This document shows, one piece after another, positions 15,452 to 23,999 of a stretch of DNA of 51,382 bases (positions are counted from its first letter, which is position 1; every line of letters starts with the position of its first letter). A program made the position numbers and the translations under genes. The stretch comes from an uncultured Phascolarctobacterium sp. (GTDB lineage: Bacteria > Bacillota > Negativicutes > Acidaminococcales > Acidaminococcaceae). The notes under the pieces are model-generated. The model was not told where the DNA came from. It was given only the letters and a program-made list of their open reading frames with translations, and ran no database searches. The stretch lies in assembly GCA_900551745.1 (NCBI GenBank), contig URXA01000008.1:1-51382 (forward strand), given 5' to 3'.

Positions 15452-17263
15452 GTGCTGAACAAAAGATACGCGCGCCGCTTGGAAGTTATGCTGGCAGCAG
15501 CAGTATGCATATTTTTAATTTTGCTCGGCAGAATGGCCTATTTGCAGCTTTATAAAGGCGATTATTATGGTAATCAGGCTGATGGTAACAGGTTGCGCAG
15601 AACAAAGATCACTGCGCCGCGCGGCCTTTTTTTTGATTATAAAGGGCAGGAATTAGTGAATAATCTGCCTGGTTATGCTGTGGCGCTGCAGCGTCAGGGA
15701 CAGCGTGATAACGAAAAAGTGATCGGAGCATTGTCTGAAATATTAGATATGCCGGAAGAACAAATAAGAAAGCGTATTGCCGCTAATCAAAACAGTTATG
15801 AACCAACACGCTTAAAAAGCAATGTTTCTCCTGAGATCGTAACAAAAATAGAAGAACGCAGGCTGGAATTACCTGGAGTTTTGCTGGAATTACAGCCGAT
15901 CCGTAATTATTTGTATAAAGAACTGGCAGTTCACGCGTTAGGCTATGTTGGCGAGGCCAGTGAATATGATATTACTGAAGGCAGCTATAAAGGGATGCCC
16001 GGCGGTAGTATCGTTGGTAAATTTGGTATTGAAAAAACTTTTGATAAAGTGATCCGCGGTACAGACGGCAGCTTTGATGAAGAAGTTGATGTTGCCGGTA
16101 ATGTAGTTAAACAACTGGGCCAGCGTGATCCTATCCCAGGTAAAAGCCTGCAGCTGACCATTGATAGAGAACTGCAGATAGTTATGGAAAAAGCTGTTGA
16201 TGAGCAATTAGCATATCTGCGGTCCAGCGGTATTGCCCCTAATGCCAGAGCAGCGGCTATTGTAGCGATTGATCCACGCAGCGGTGCGGTAAGAGCGATG
16301 GTAAGCAGACCTGCTTTTAATCCTAACCTTTTTGTAAATGGGATATCGGAAAAGGACTGGCAGGTTATAAATAACGATCCTAATTATCCTATGGGAAACA
16401 AAGTAATATCGGGCGAATATCCTCCGGGATCAACGTTTAAGATCATTACAGGTACGGCGGCATTGGAGCTTGGCAAGGTAACGCCGGAAGAATTGATTTT
16501 TGACTCCGGCCAGCACTGGCTGGTTCCCATGGGCAATGCCGGCGGAGAGGCTCTGGGCTGGATTAATTTCCAGCAGGCTTTAAGTATGTCGGATAATGTA
16601 TATTTTTATGAAATGGGCAACCGCTTAGGGATCGATAATCTGGTCAATTTTGCACGCAAATTCGGTATGGGTAAAAAAACAGGTATTGAACTTGAGGGAG
16701 AAGCTTCCGGGCTGCTTCCGACACCTGAAAATAAACGCAAGATATTTACAGGGGAGGACTGGACTCTGGGCGATACTTTTAACGCTTCTATCGGACAGGG
16801 GATAGACCTTGCAACACCTCTGCAGATGGCCGTGATGATGAGCTGTATTGCCGGTGGCGGTATTTATCACCAACCGTATTTAGTAGATAAAGTGCTGAAT
16901 AATGACGGAAGTACTTTTGAAGTGCGTCAGCATCAGGAACCGTATGCTTTGGGAGTATCACAAAAAACTCTCGAACTGATCAAACAGGGTTTGATGGGTG
17001 TAGCACAACCTGGCGGAACGGCTTCTTATTTTGCTGATCTGCCGAAGCCAATGGCAGCGAAAACAGGTACGGCAGAAAATCCGCATGGACGTGATCATGG
17101 GTTATTTGTGGCCTATGGACCTGCAGATGCTCCGGAACTGGTTGTTGCAGCAGTAGTTGAGCAGGGCAGTTTCGGTTCCACTTCAGCTGGTCCGATTGTA
17201 TATAAAGTTTTTGAAGAATGGTTTAGAGAAGAAGGTTTGATACCGCCACAAGCGGTTAAGTAA
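15452..17263 (+). CDS. mrdA: Penicillin-binding protein 2 (elongation transpeptidase)
   Basis: 603 residues with GTG start after AAGGAGGT. N-terminal membrane anchor (residues 12-29), a pedestal/dimerization domain containing RGLFFDYKGQELVNNLPGYA, then the transpeptidase domain. Catalytic motifs: SxxK as S327-T-F-K330, SDN in SMSDNVYFYE, and KTGTAENPHGRDHGLF. It makes peptide cross-links during lateral wall growth, working with RodA encoded next. The length is normal for class B PBP2. Confidence 0.96.
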   Translation: MLNKRYARRLEVMLAAAVCIFLILLGRMAYLQLYKGDYYGNQADGNRLRRTKITAPRGLFFDYKGQELVNNLPGYAVALQRQGQRDNEKVIGALSEILDMPEEQIRKRIAANQNSYEPTRLKSNVSPEIVTKIEERRLELPGVLLELQPIRNYLYKELAVHALGYVGEASEYDITEGSYKGMPGGSIVGKFGIEKTFDKVIRGTDGSFDEEVDVAGNVVKQLGQRDPIPGKSLQLTIDRELQIVMEKAVDEQLAYLRSSGIAPNARAAAIVAIDPRSGAVRAMVSRPAFNPNLFVNGISEKDWQVINNDPNYPMGNKVISGEYPPGSTFKIITGTAALELGKVTPEELIFDSGQHWLVPMGNAGGEALGWINFQQALSMSDNVYFYEMGNRLGIDNLVNFARKFGMGKKTGIELEGEASGLLPTPENKRKIFTGEDWTLGDTFNASIGQGIDLATPLQMAVMMSCIAGGGIYHQPYLVDKVLNNDGSTFEVRQHQEPYALGVSQKTLELIKQGLMGVAQPGGTASYFADLPKPMAAKTGTAENPHGRDHGLFVAYGPADAPELVVAAVVEQGSFGSTSAGPIVYKVFEEWFREEGLIPPQAVK

Positions 17264-17288
17264 GCAGAAATTGCGGAAAGGATAGCAA

Positions 17289-18395
17289 ATGCAGCAAAAT
17301 AGATATTTTCGTAATTTGGACTGGTGGCTGGTTATAGCTATTTTGGGTTTAGTCGGAATAGGTATTTGTCTGATTGCCAGCGCTACTCATTCCTTTGCCG
17401 TAGCGACAGGTAAAGCCTGGCATGTTGAACGGCAAAGTCTGTTTTTAGCAATAGATTTGGCCCTGGTTATTTTTTCGCTGCGCTTTGACTATCGCCTGCT
17501 TAAAGATATTGCCACCCCCTTATATGTTTTTAATATTATCCTGCTTTTAGCGGTAATGTTTTTAGGACACAGTCAGCTGGGCGCACAAAGATGGATTCAG
17601 ATCGGGCCTCTTAGTATTCAGCCCTCTGAATTTTCAAAAGCAATAATGATTGTCTGTCTGGCGGCGTTTTTAAATAAAAGATTGGAAACACTTGATAGTT
17701 TTACTGATTATTTACCGGCGCTGGCTTACGTTTTTGTACCTTTTATATTGGTTATGAAGCAGCCTGATTTGGGCACGTCGCTGGTTTTTATGGCGATTTT
17801 GCTGGGGATGCTGCTCATCAGCGGTTTTAAGGTCAGATGGCTGATGTATATGAGCGGCGCGCTTATTGCTTTAATGCCTGCATTATGGCATATTTTGAAA
17901 GAATATCAAAAAAACAGGATCAGGGTATTTTTAGATCCTGAGCTTGACCCTTTTGGGGCCGGCTATCATGTCATACAATCAAAAATAGCTATTGGTTCCG
18001 GCCTTTTGACAGGCAAGGGCTGGTTTTTGGGTACGCAGAGCCAACTTAACTTTCTGCCCGAGAATCATACAGATTTTATCTTTGCTGTCGCCGGCGAAGA
18101 ATTTGGATTTATTGGTATTATTATTATATTATTATTATATTTGATCGTTATTTGGCGCGGTTTGACCATTGCACTGAATGCCGAAGATGATTTTGGGACC
18201 TTGCTGGCAGTGGGCATTACCTTTATGTTTATGTTCCATGTACTGGTAAATATTGGAATGACTGCTGGGATTATGCCGGTTACAGGTGTGCCGCTGCCGT
18301 TTATGAGTTATGGAGTGAGCTCGCTGACTACGAATATGCTGTTGGCCGGGTTGCTGCTGAACATCAATATGCGGCGTCAGCAGCTGCAATTTTAG
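17289..18395 (+). CDS. rodA: RodA peptidoglycan glycosyltransferase (SEDS family)
   Basis: 368 residues with about ten membrane helices. SEDS motifs visible: WIQIGPLSIQPSEFSKAIMI, KQPDLGTSLVF with the catalytic-type Asp, QSKIAIGSGLLTGKGW, LPENHTDFIFAVAGEEFG and VTGVPLPFMSYGVSSL. It polymerises lipid II in complex with PBP2. It starts 25 bases after mrdA and belongs to the same transcript. RodA rather than FtsW is chosen because of the mreBCD-mrdA context. Confidence 0.96.
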   Translation: MQQNRYFRNLDWWLVIAILGLVGIGICLIASATHSFAVATGKAWHVERQSLFLAIDLALVIFSLRFDYRLLKDIATPLYVFNIILLLAVMFLGHSQLGAQRWIQIGPLSIQPSEFSKAIMIVCLAAFLNKRLETLDSFTDYLPALAYVFVPFILVMKQPDLGTSLVFMAILLGMLLISGFKVRWLMYMSGALIALMPALWHILKEYQKNRIRVFLDPELDPFGAGYHVIQSKIAIGSGLLTGKGWFLGTQSQLNFLPENHTDFIFAVAGEEFGFIGIIIILLLYLIVIWRGLTIALNAEDDFGTLLAVGITFMFMFHVLVNIGMTAGIMPVTGVPLPFMSYGVSSLTTNMLLAGLLLNINMRRQQLQF

Positions 18396-18407
18396 AGGAG
18401 GAACAGC

Positions 18408-20270
18408 ATGGAAAAAGAATTGACTATCGATATACTCTGCAGTGTGCAGAAACCTGCTCGATATACAGGCGGAGAATTTAACAGCATTGTAAAAACTTCG
18501 GAGGAAACTGAAGTAAGTATTGCCCTGGCCTTTCCGGATATTTACGAAGTTGGGATGAGTTACCTGGGATTTAAAATTTTATATCATATTTTAAACCTTG
18601 AAAACGGTATTGCTGCTGAAAGAGTTTATGCACCCTGGGTAGATATGGAAGCAAAAATGCGTGCTAATGCTATTCCGCTGCGAACTTTGGAGACGGAAAA
18701 GGTCTTGCAGGATTTTGATTTTGTAGGCTTTACTTTGCAGTATGAGCTTTCTTATACAAATATTCTTAATATGCTTGATTTGGGTCGGATACCTGTAAAA
18801 ACAGAGGAACGTACAGAAAAAGATCCTTTTATTATTGTTGGCGGACCATGCGTATATAATCCGGAACCTCTGGCAGATTTTTTTGATCTTGCCGTTGTTG
18901 GTGAAGGTGAAGAAGTTATGGTCGAGCTGATGGAGGCCTATAAAAAATGGAAACGTGAAGGTAAGCCTGCTGGCCGGCAAGGTTTCCTGCAGCGTGCGGT
19001 AGCGATCAAAGGCATTTATGTACCATCATTTTATGATGTTGCTTATAATGAGGATGGTACGGTAGCAGCAGTTGTTCCTAACTGTGATGCTGCGCCTGCA
19101 GCAGTTGAAAAACGAGTTATTTCTGATATGAATACGGTCAATTATCCGACAGCGCCGATCGTACCGTTTGGAGAAATAGTGCATGACAGAATTATGCTGG
19201 AAGTTTTTCGCGGCTGCAGCCGCGGCTGCCGTTTTTGCCATGCGGGTATGGTTTATCGGCCTGTGCGTGAACGCAGGCCGGAGCTTTTGAAGGAACTGGC
19301 GCGTCAACTGGTGGATAATACCGGTTATAACGAGATTTCACTGGTATCTTTAAGTACGGCAGATTATTCTTGTCTTGCGCCGATGATACATGATATGATC
19401 GAAGAATTTAAAGACGAAAAAGTCAGTGTGTCATTACCCTCGCTGCGCATTGATAGTTTTTCTGTAGATCTGGCGAAAGAAGTGCAGGCTGTACGGAAAA
19501 GCGGATTGACTTTTGCACCGGAAGCAGGCAGTCAGAGAATGCGTGACGTGATAAATAAAGGCGTTACAGAAGAAGATTTGATGAATGCGGTTGGTGCTGC
19601 TTTTGCGTCAGGCTGGTCGTCAGTAAAATTATATTTCATGATAGGCCTGCCTGGTGAAACTGATGAAGATGTACTGGCTATCGCTAAACTGGCGAAGGCA
19701 GTACAATATAAATATCAGGAAGTAACGGGGCGGCGCGGTGCAAAAGTAACCGTCAGTGCTTCTTCTTTTGTGCCGAAACCCTATACTCCGTTTCAATGGG
19801 TACCGCAGGATGATATAGCAGAACTACGGCGTAAACAGTTTTTATTGAAAGACGCGCTTAAAGTAAAAAACATCACCTTCCAGTATCATGACTCTGTGAC
19901 CAGTGTTATGGAAGCTGTTTTTGCCCGTGGTGACCGCCGTTTAGGAAAAGCCTTATATCTGGCCTGGCAGCGCGGCGCTAAATTTGACGGCTGGAGTGAA
20001 CATTTTTCTTATGACCGCTGGCTGGAAGCCCTGCAGGACGCAGGCTTGAATAAAGAATTCTATATAGGCCGCGAACGCGGAGCCGATGAATTATTCCCCT
20101 GGGAACATATTCAGCCGGCTGTAGCACGCGGTTTTCTGCGCAGGGAATATGAAAAAGCCCTGGCAGAAGAATTGACACATGACTGCCGTCACGGTGTCTG
20201 CACCGGCTGTGGTGTTTGCCAAAAACTGGGAGTAAAAATAATCGACTGGAAAGAGCAGGGCTTAGTATGA
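18408..20270 (+). CDS. Radical SAM protein of the TIGR03960 type
   Basis: 620 residues. An N-terminal B12-binding-like region (ALAFPDIYEVGMSYLGFKIL; FDFVGFTLQYELSYTNILNM; IVGGPCVYNPEPLADFFDLA) precedes the radical SAM core with the CxxxCxxC motif in FRGCSRGCRFCHAGMVYRP. A Cys-rich C-terminus (HDCRHGVCTGCGVCQKLG) could hold another metal site. This family is always found next to a DUF2344 protein, and the pair occurs beside rng and rplU in many Firmicutes; the substrate is unknown. The stop overlaps the next start by four bases. Assignment to the family is firm, function is not. Confidence 0.92.
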   Translation: MEKELTIDILCSVQKPARYTGGEFNSIVKTSEETEVSIALAFPDIYEVGMSYLGFKILYHILNLENGIAAERVYAPWVDMEAKMRANAIPLRTLETEKVLQDFDFVGFTLQYELSYTNILNMLDLGRIPVKTEERTEKDPFIIVGGPCVYNPEPLADFFDLAVVGEGEEVMVELMEAYKKWKREGKPAGRQGFLQRAVAIKGIYVPSFYDVAYNEDGTVAAVVPNCDAAPAAVEKRVISDMNTVNYPTAPIVPFGEIVHDRIMLEVFRGCSRGCRFCHAGMVYRPVRERRPELLKELARQLVDNTGYNEISLVSLSTADYSCLAPMIHDMIEEFKDEKVSVSLPSLRIDSFSVDLAKEVQAVRKSGLTFAPEAGSQRMRDVINKGVTEEDLMNAVGAAFASGWSSVKLYFMIGLPGETDEDVLAIAKLAKAVQYKYQEVTGRRGAKVTVSASSFVPKPYTPFQWVPQDDIAELRRKQFLLKDALKVKNITFQYHDSVTSVMEAVFARGDRRLGKALYLAWQRGAKFDGWSEHFSYDRWLEALQDAGLNKEFYIGRERGADELFPWEHIQPAVARGFLRREYEKALAEELTHDCRHGVCTGCGVCQKLGVKIIDWKEQGLV

Positions 20271-20971
20271 AATTAAGGATGCAGATAACTAAGGAGAAAG
20301 AAATACGTTTTATTTCCCATTTAGAATATGTGCGGACTATTGAAAGAGCTATCCGACGAGCTAAATTACCTGCCGCTTATTCAGAAGGCTTTAATCCGCA
20401 TTTAAAGTTTTCACTGGCATCAGCGCTCGGTGTCGGCGTTGTCAGTATGGCTGAATTTGTAGAGATAGAACTGGCCGAGCCGATGGAAGTACACGAGGCT
20501 GTACAGAAAATGACTGCGGCTCTGCCTCGCGGCATTCGGATTATGGCCGCAGATGTAACTGCGAACAACGCGCCGGCACTGATGGCTTCCGCCGGCGGAG
20601 CCGATTATGTTGTTGAGCTTCCCTATTCAGGTGAGTATATTGAGGCCGTAGCTGCTTTTAACGCGTCGCCAAGTGTTATTTACGCCAAGGCAGCGCCAAA
20701 GCTTAAAAACAAAATCAAAGAAATCGATGTAAAATTTTATATACCGGAAATATGTGCCAGTCAGAAAAATGATGTGCTGACTTTAAAATTTTCCTGTCGT
20801 ATCACACCTAATGGCAGTATGAAAGCAGCAGATCTGTTAAATACCCTGAATCAGCATTTTGGAATGCAGCTGCCTGTTGAAAAGGCAGATATTACCAGGC
20901 TGGATCTGTACCGTGCAGCTGCTGATGGCAGCCGGCTGCCGATGCTGGAACATATGGACGAGGCTATTTAA
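20267..20971 (+). CDS. DUF2344 / TIGR03936 protein paired with the radical SAM enzyme
   Basis: 234 residues from the ATG at 20267, which overlaps the upstream stop (ATGA); an in-frame start 51 bases earlier is less likely. The N-terminus MKLRMQITKEKEIRFISHLE followed by RAIRRAKLPAAYSEGFNPHL is characteristic of DUF2344. The family accompanies TIGR03960 radical SAM proteins, sometimes as a fusion, and probably acts with it on one substrate, possibly RNA since rng follows; the latter is inference. Confidence 0.9.
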   Translation: MKLRMQITKEKEIRFISHLEYVRTIERAIRRAKLPAAYSEGFNPHLKFSLASALGVGVVSMAEFVEIELAEPMEVHEAVQKMTAALPRGIRIMAADVTANNAPALMASAGGADYVVELPYSGEYIEAVAAFNASPSVIYAKAAPKLKNKIKEIDVKFYIPEICASQKNDVLTLKFSCRITPNGSMKAADLLNTLNQHFGMQLPVEKADITRLDLYRAAADGSRLPMLEHMDEAI

Positions 20972-20997
20972 TAGTTAAGGAAAGGAGGGGCTTTTGT

Positions 20998-22413
20998 ATG
21001 GAAACCAAAATTATTATCAGTGCTACGGCAGAAGAAACACGTATGGGACTGACTGAAAATGGCCGTCTGATGGAATATTTAGTAGAACGCAGCAGTGAAA
21101 AACATCTTGTCGGCAATATTTTTAAAGGCCGGGTGAATAATGTTGTTCCCGGTATCCAGGCGGCTTTTATTGATATTGGTTTACAGCAGAATGCCTTTCT
21201 TTATCTTGGTGAAAGCAGCGATCTTACTGAAGGCAAAGCTGTATTAGTACAAATAACAAAAGACGCCAGGGGCAGTAAAGGACCTTCTGCAACGCGCGAG
21301 CTGACGTTGCCTGGGCGCTATGTGGTGCTTTTACCACTGGCGGATTATATTGGCGTGTCACATAAAATAGAGAATAAAGAGGAACGAACCCGTTTAAAAG
21401 CTATTGTTGAGGAAGCAAAGCCTGATGGTATGGGAATCGTCATTCGTACGGCGGCTATTGGTGCCAGTGAGGAAGCGTTGCTGGAGGATATCAGGCATTT
21501 GTGTGCTAACTGGCGTGTCATTGAAGCACGCGGTAAAGTAGAAAAAGCTCCTGCAACCTTGTATCGAGAATTAGACTTATCAGTACGTATCGTACGTGAT
21601 TATCTGACAAATGATGTTTCACAAATTATTCTGGATGACAAAGCAGTATATGGACGTGTCTGCGAGTTACTGAAGAATATGCCGGGCGGTACAACAGGCC
21701 GGGTCCTGCTGCATGAAAATCAGGAAGACGTTTTTGCTTACTATGGACTGAGGGAAGAAATAGATACTATTTCTGACAGACGGATAGACTTAAGCTGCGG
21801 CGGCTATCTGGTGATCGATTATACAGAAGCTATGACCGTTATTGACGTCAACAGCGGCCGTTACAGCGGCCGTGAAAATTTGGAAGAAACTATTATGCAG
21901 ATCAACCGTGAAGCGGCTGTCGAGATCGCCAGACAGCTCAGACTTAGGGATATTGGCGGTATTATAGTTGTAGATTTCATTGATATGCATACGCAGGAGC
22001 ATCAGCAGGAAATACTGCAGGTGCTGCAGCAGGCACTGTCTAGTGATAAAATGAAGCCGCGTGTTCAGGATATTACGGTTTTGAATTTAGTTGAAATCAC
22101 GAGGAAAAAAGCTCGGCAGAATCTTTCAACGGTCCTGTATGCACCCTGTCCTATCTGCCAGGGCGGCGGCAGAGTACAATCACGCGAAACAATCGCTTTG
22201 GAAATAAAACGGCGTCTGCGGACATTACTTGCTAAACCATGTGCATCACGCAGTATTTTGATTTCTGCTAATCCCTGGATGGTAGAATGGCTGCGGGCTA
22301 AAGACCTGCGGCAGTGGGAGCGTGAACTGGCCTGTAAGATTAACGTCGAAGCAGATACTGGTCTGCATATAGAAACATTTTCGATTTTAGACAATACCGG
22401 TGTTGACAAATAA
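20998..22413 (+). CDS. rng: Ribonuclease G/E family endoribonuclease
   Basis: 471 residues, the short RNase G form lacking the long RNase E scaffold. It has an N-terminal S1 domain (GNIFKGRVNNVVPGIQAAFI), then the DNase-I-like catalytic part with metal-binding aspartates in MTVIDVNSGRYSG and IIVVDFIDM, and the zinc-link CPICQGGGR near residue 385. It processes rRNA and degrades mRNA. AAAGGAGGGG precedes the ATG. Its last codons contain the promoter of the ribosomal protein operon that follows. Confidence 0.95.
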   Translation: METKIIISATAEETRMGLTENGRLMEYLVERSSEKHLVGNIFKGRVNNVVPGIQAAFIDIGLQQNAFLYLGESSDLTEGKAVLVQITKDARGSKGPSATRELTLPGRYVVLLPLADYIGVSHKIENKEERTRLKAIVEEAKPDGMGIVIRTAAIGASEEALLEDIRHLCANWRVIEARGKVEKAPATLYRELDLSVRIVRDYLTNDVSQIILDDKAVYGRVCELLKNMPGGTTGRVLLHENQEDVFAYYGLREEIDTISDRRIDLSCGGYLVIDYTEAMTVIDVNSGRYSGRENLEETIMQINREAAVEIARQLRLRDIGGIIVVDFIDMHTQEHQQEILQVLQQALSSDKMKPRVQDITVLNLVEITRKKARQNLSTVLYAPCPICQGGGRVQSRETIALEIKRRLRTLLAKPCASRSILISANPWMVEWLRAKDLRQWERELACKINVEADTGLHIETFSILDNTGVDK

Positions 22414-22431
22414 CGCTGCTTGTAATAAAAT
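22403..22431 (+). promoter_or_regulatory. Promoter of the rplU-prp-rpmA operon
   Basis: TTGACA (22403-22408), 17-base spacer, TAAAAT (22426-22431), overlapping the rng stop codon. Transcription would start near 22438, at the left edge of the leader RNA. Confidence 0.8.
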
Positions 22432-22437
22432 ACTTGA

Positions 22438-22537
22438 GTATAGACTGATTAAGTCTGTCCCCAACCGCGCAGAGAGGTTCCGTAAACTCTTTAGAGTACC
22501 GAATTTGGCGAGTCTATCATAAGGGAGGTGCAAATAG
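22438..22537 (+). ncRNA. Ribosomal protein L21 leader
   Basis: The leader between the promoter and rplU can close by ATAGACT (22440-22446) with AGTCTAT (22511-22517), with an inner CTCTTTAGAG hairpin. Position and layout match the Firmicutes L21 leader class, thought to mediate feedback by a protein of the operon. It was recognised by position and pairing, not by a covariance model. Confidence 0.7.
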
Positions 22538-22849
22538 ATGTACGCAATCATTAAAACCGGCGGTAAGCAATACCGCGTTAGCGAAGGCGACGTTCTGAAC
22601 ATTGAAAAATTGGACGTTGAAGCTGGCAGTGAAGTTGTTTTTGACGAAGTTTTGACCGTTGTTGCTGACAGCGATGTTAAAATCGGTAAACCCGTTGTTG
22701 ACGGAGCTAAAGTAACTGCTAAAGTTGTTGAACATGGCAAAGCGGAAAAGATTTTTGTTTTCAAATATAAAGCAAAATCCAACTACCGCAAACGCCAGGG
22801 TCATCGTCAACCGTTCACTAAAGTTGAAATCTCTAAAATCGAAGCCTAA
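22538..22849 (+). CDS. rplU: 50S ribosomal protein L21
   Basis: 103 residues with the full L21 signature: MYAIIKTGGKQYRVSEGDVL at the N-terminus and KAKSNYRKRQGHRQPFT near the C-terminus. It binds 23S rRNA domain V and partners with L20. GGGAGGTG precedes the ATG. First gene of a three-gene operon with prp and rpmA; codon use is biased as expected for a highly expressed gene. Confidence 0.98.
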   Translation: MYAIIKTGGKQYRVSEGDVLNIEKLDVEAGSEVVFDEVLTVVADSDVKIGKPVVDGAKVTAKVVEHGKAEKIFVFKYKAKSNYRKRQGHRQPFTKVEISKIEA

Positions 22850-22854
22850 CAGCG

Positions 22855-23181
22855 ATGATAACAGTAGATTTATTTAAGAACGAACAGGGCTTGATAACAG
22901 GCTATAAGGTCAGCGGTCACGCAGGCTTTGCAGCAGCAGGCGAAGATATCGTCTGTGGAGCGGTCTCTGTTTTGACGCAGACGCCAATCTTTGGATTGGA
23001 ACAGCATTTGAAATGTCGGCCGTCCTATCACGCAGCTGAAGAAGACGGCATTTTAGAAGTAAACTTGAATAATACTCCGAATGAATTGACTCAGGCTATT
23101 CTGGCAACTATGGAATATGGTTTGCTGGAAGTAGCAGAGCAGTATCCGAAGTACGTTCGCATTCATACACACAGGAGGTGA
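22855..23181 (+). CDS. prp: Ribosomal-processing cysteine protease Prp
   Basis: 108 residues. Catalytic residues are visible as His22 in VSGHAGFA and Cys34 in GEDIVCGAVSVLTQ. Prp cleaves the N-terminal extension of ribosomal protein L27 in Firmicutes and relatives; L27 is encoded seven bases downstream and carries such an extension. It starts six bases after rplU, in the conserved rplU-prp-rpmA order. Confidence 0.94.
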   Translation: MITVDLFKNEQGLITGYKVSGHAGFAAAGEDIVCGAVSVLTQTPIFGLEQHLKCRPSYHAAEEDGILEVNLNNTPNELTQAILATMEYGLLEVAEQYPKYVRIHTHRR

Positions 23182-23187
23182 ATCGCA

Positions 23188-23481
23188 ATGTTTAAACTGA
23201 TCCTGCAATTGCATGCTCATAAAAAAGGTACCGGCAGCTCTCACAATGGTCGTGACTCCAATGCTCAACGTTTGGGCACTAAAGCTCATGAAAGCCAATT
23301 GGTAACTGCTGGCAGCATTATCGTACGCCAACGTGGTACCAGATTCCATCCCGGCAACAATGTTGGTATGGGTAAGGATTACACCATCTATGCTACTATC
23401 GAAGGCCGTGTTAAATTTGAACGCAAAGGCCGCGACAAACGCCAAATCAGCGTTTATCCGGTAGAAGAAGCAGCAATGTAA
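23188..23481 (+). CDS. rpmA: 50S ribosomal protein L27, with cleavable N-terminal extension
   Basis: 97 residues. The conserved mature start AHKKGTGSSHNGRDSNAQRL is preceded by MFKLILQLH, the extension that Prp removes. In Staphylococcus-type L27 the cleavage context is LQFF|A; here it reads LQLH|A, so the Prp recognition is shifted. The protein reaches the peptidyl-transferase centre, so cleavage is needed for function. GGAGGTG precedes the ATG. Two terminators follow. Confidence 0.97.
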   Translation: MFKLILQLHAHKKGTGSSHNGRDSNAQRLGTKAHESQLVTAGSIIVRQRGTRFHPGNNVGMGKDYTIYATIEGRVKFERKGRDKRQISVYPVEEAAM

Positions 23482-23492
23482 TTTAAAAGCAG

Positions 23493-23520
23493 AAGCACTC
23501 ACTTATGTGGGTGCTTTTTT
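23493..23520 (+). terminator. Terminator after rpmA
   Basis: AAGCACTCAC-TTAT-GTGGGTGCTT stem followed by TTTT. Confidence 0.92.
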
Positions 23521-23562
23521 ATTAAAATAATAGCAGCCAGAAAGCCTTACCGTATTTATGCA

Positions 23563-23595
23563 GGCCACCCGTAAAACGGGTGGCCTTTATTTTTG
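23563..23595 (+). terminator. Second terminator downstream of rpmA
   Basis: A GC-rich 10-bp perfect stem GGCCACCCGT-AAA-ACGGGTGGCC followed by TTTATTTTTG. It backs up the first terminator and isolates the regulatory cassette to the right. Confidence 0.92.
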
Positions 23596-23999
23596 TGGTA
23601 AATATTTGTTGAATTATACTCAAATATTACAACTACAGGAGTAATTTTATACATCTTTGGTTGTAATATAGCCTGGTGTTTGTTTATATAATCATCCCTA
23701 AGGAGTAAAATAAATACCATAATTCTAACTTTGGCAGTCTATTTGCAGATAGCTACTTCTATTAAAATATAAGTATAAACCGAAAATATTCGGATGGTGG
23801 GTATACTGATTATTTTAAAGATTCTTTAGTAAAAAAATATGCAAATGTTTATAAGTTGCATTAAAGGAATAAGTATGCAATATGATTATTTGAAATTCTT
23901 TGAGGTTATATTTGTTTTGTTGTAAAAATGCAATTAAAACGATATAATCATTTTACACTGTCGTATATTTGTTTTGTTGTTGTACTTAAGGAGATGAAA
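23596..23999 (+). promoter_or_regulatory. Regulatory region with a sigma-54-like promoter
   Basis: No gene is seen in these 400 AT-rich bases. TGGCAG (23732-23737) and TTGCA (23743-23747) are spaced so that the GG and GC dinucleotides are 10 bases apart, the -24/-12 geometry of sigma-54 promoters. Transcription would start near 23758. A short palindrome CCGAAAATATTCGG follows at 23780-23793. No sigma-54 activator lies in the window. Confidence 0.45.
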
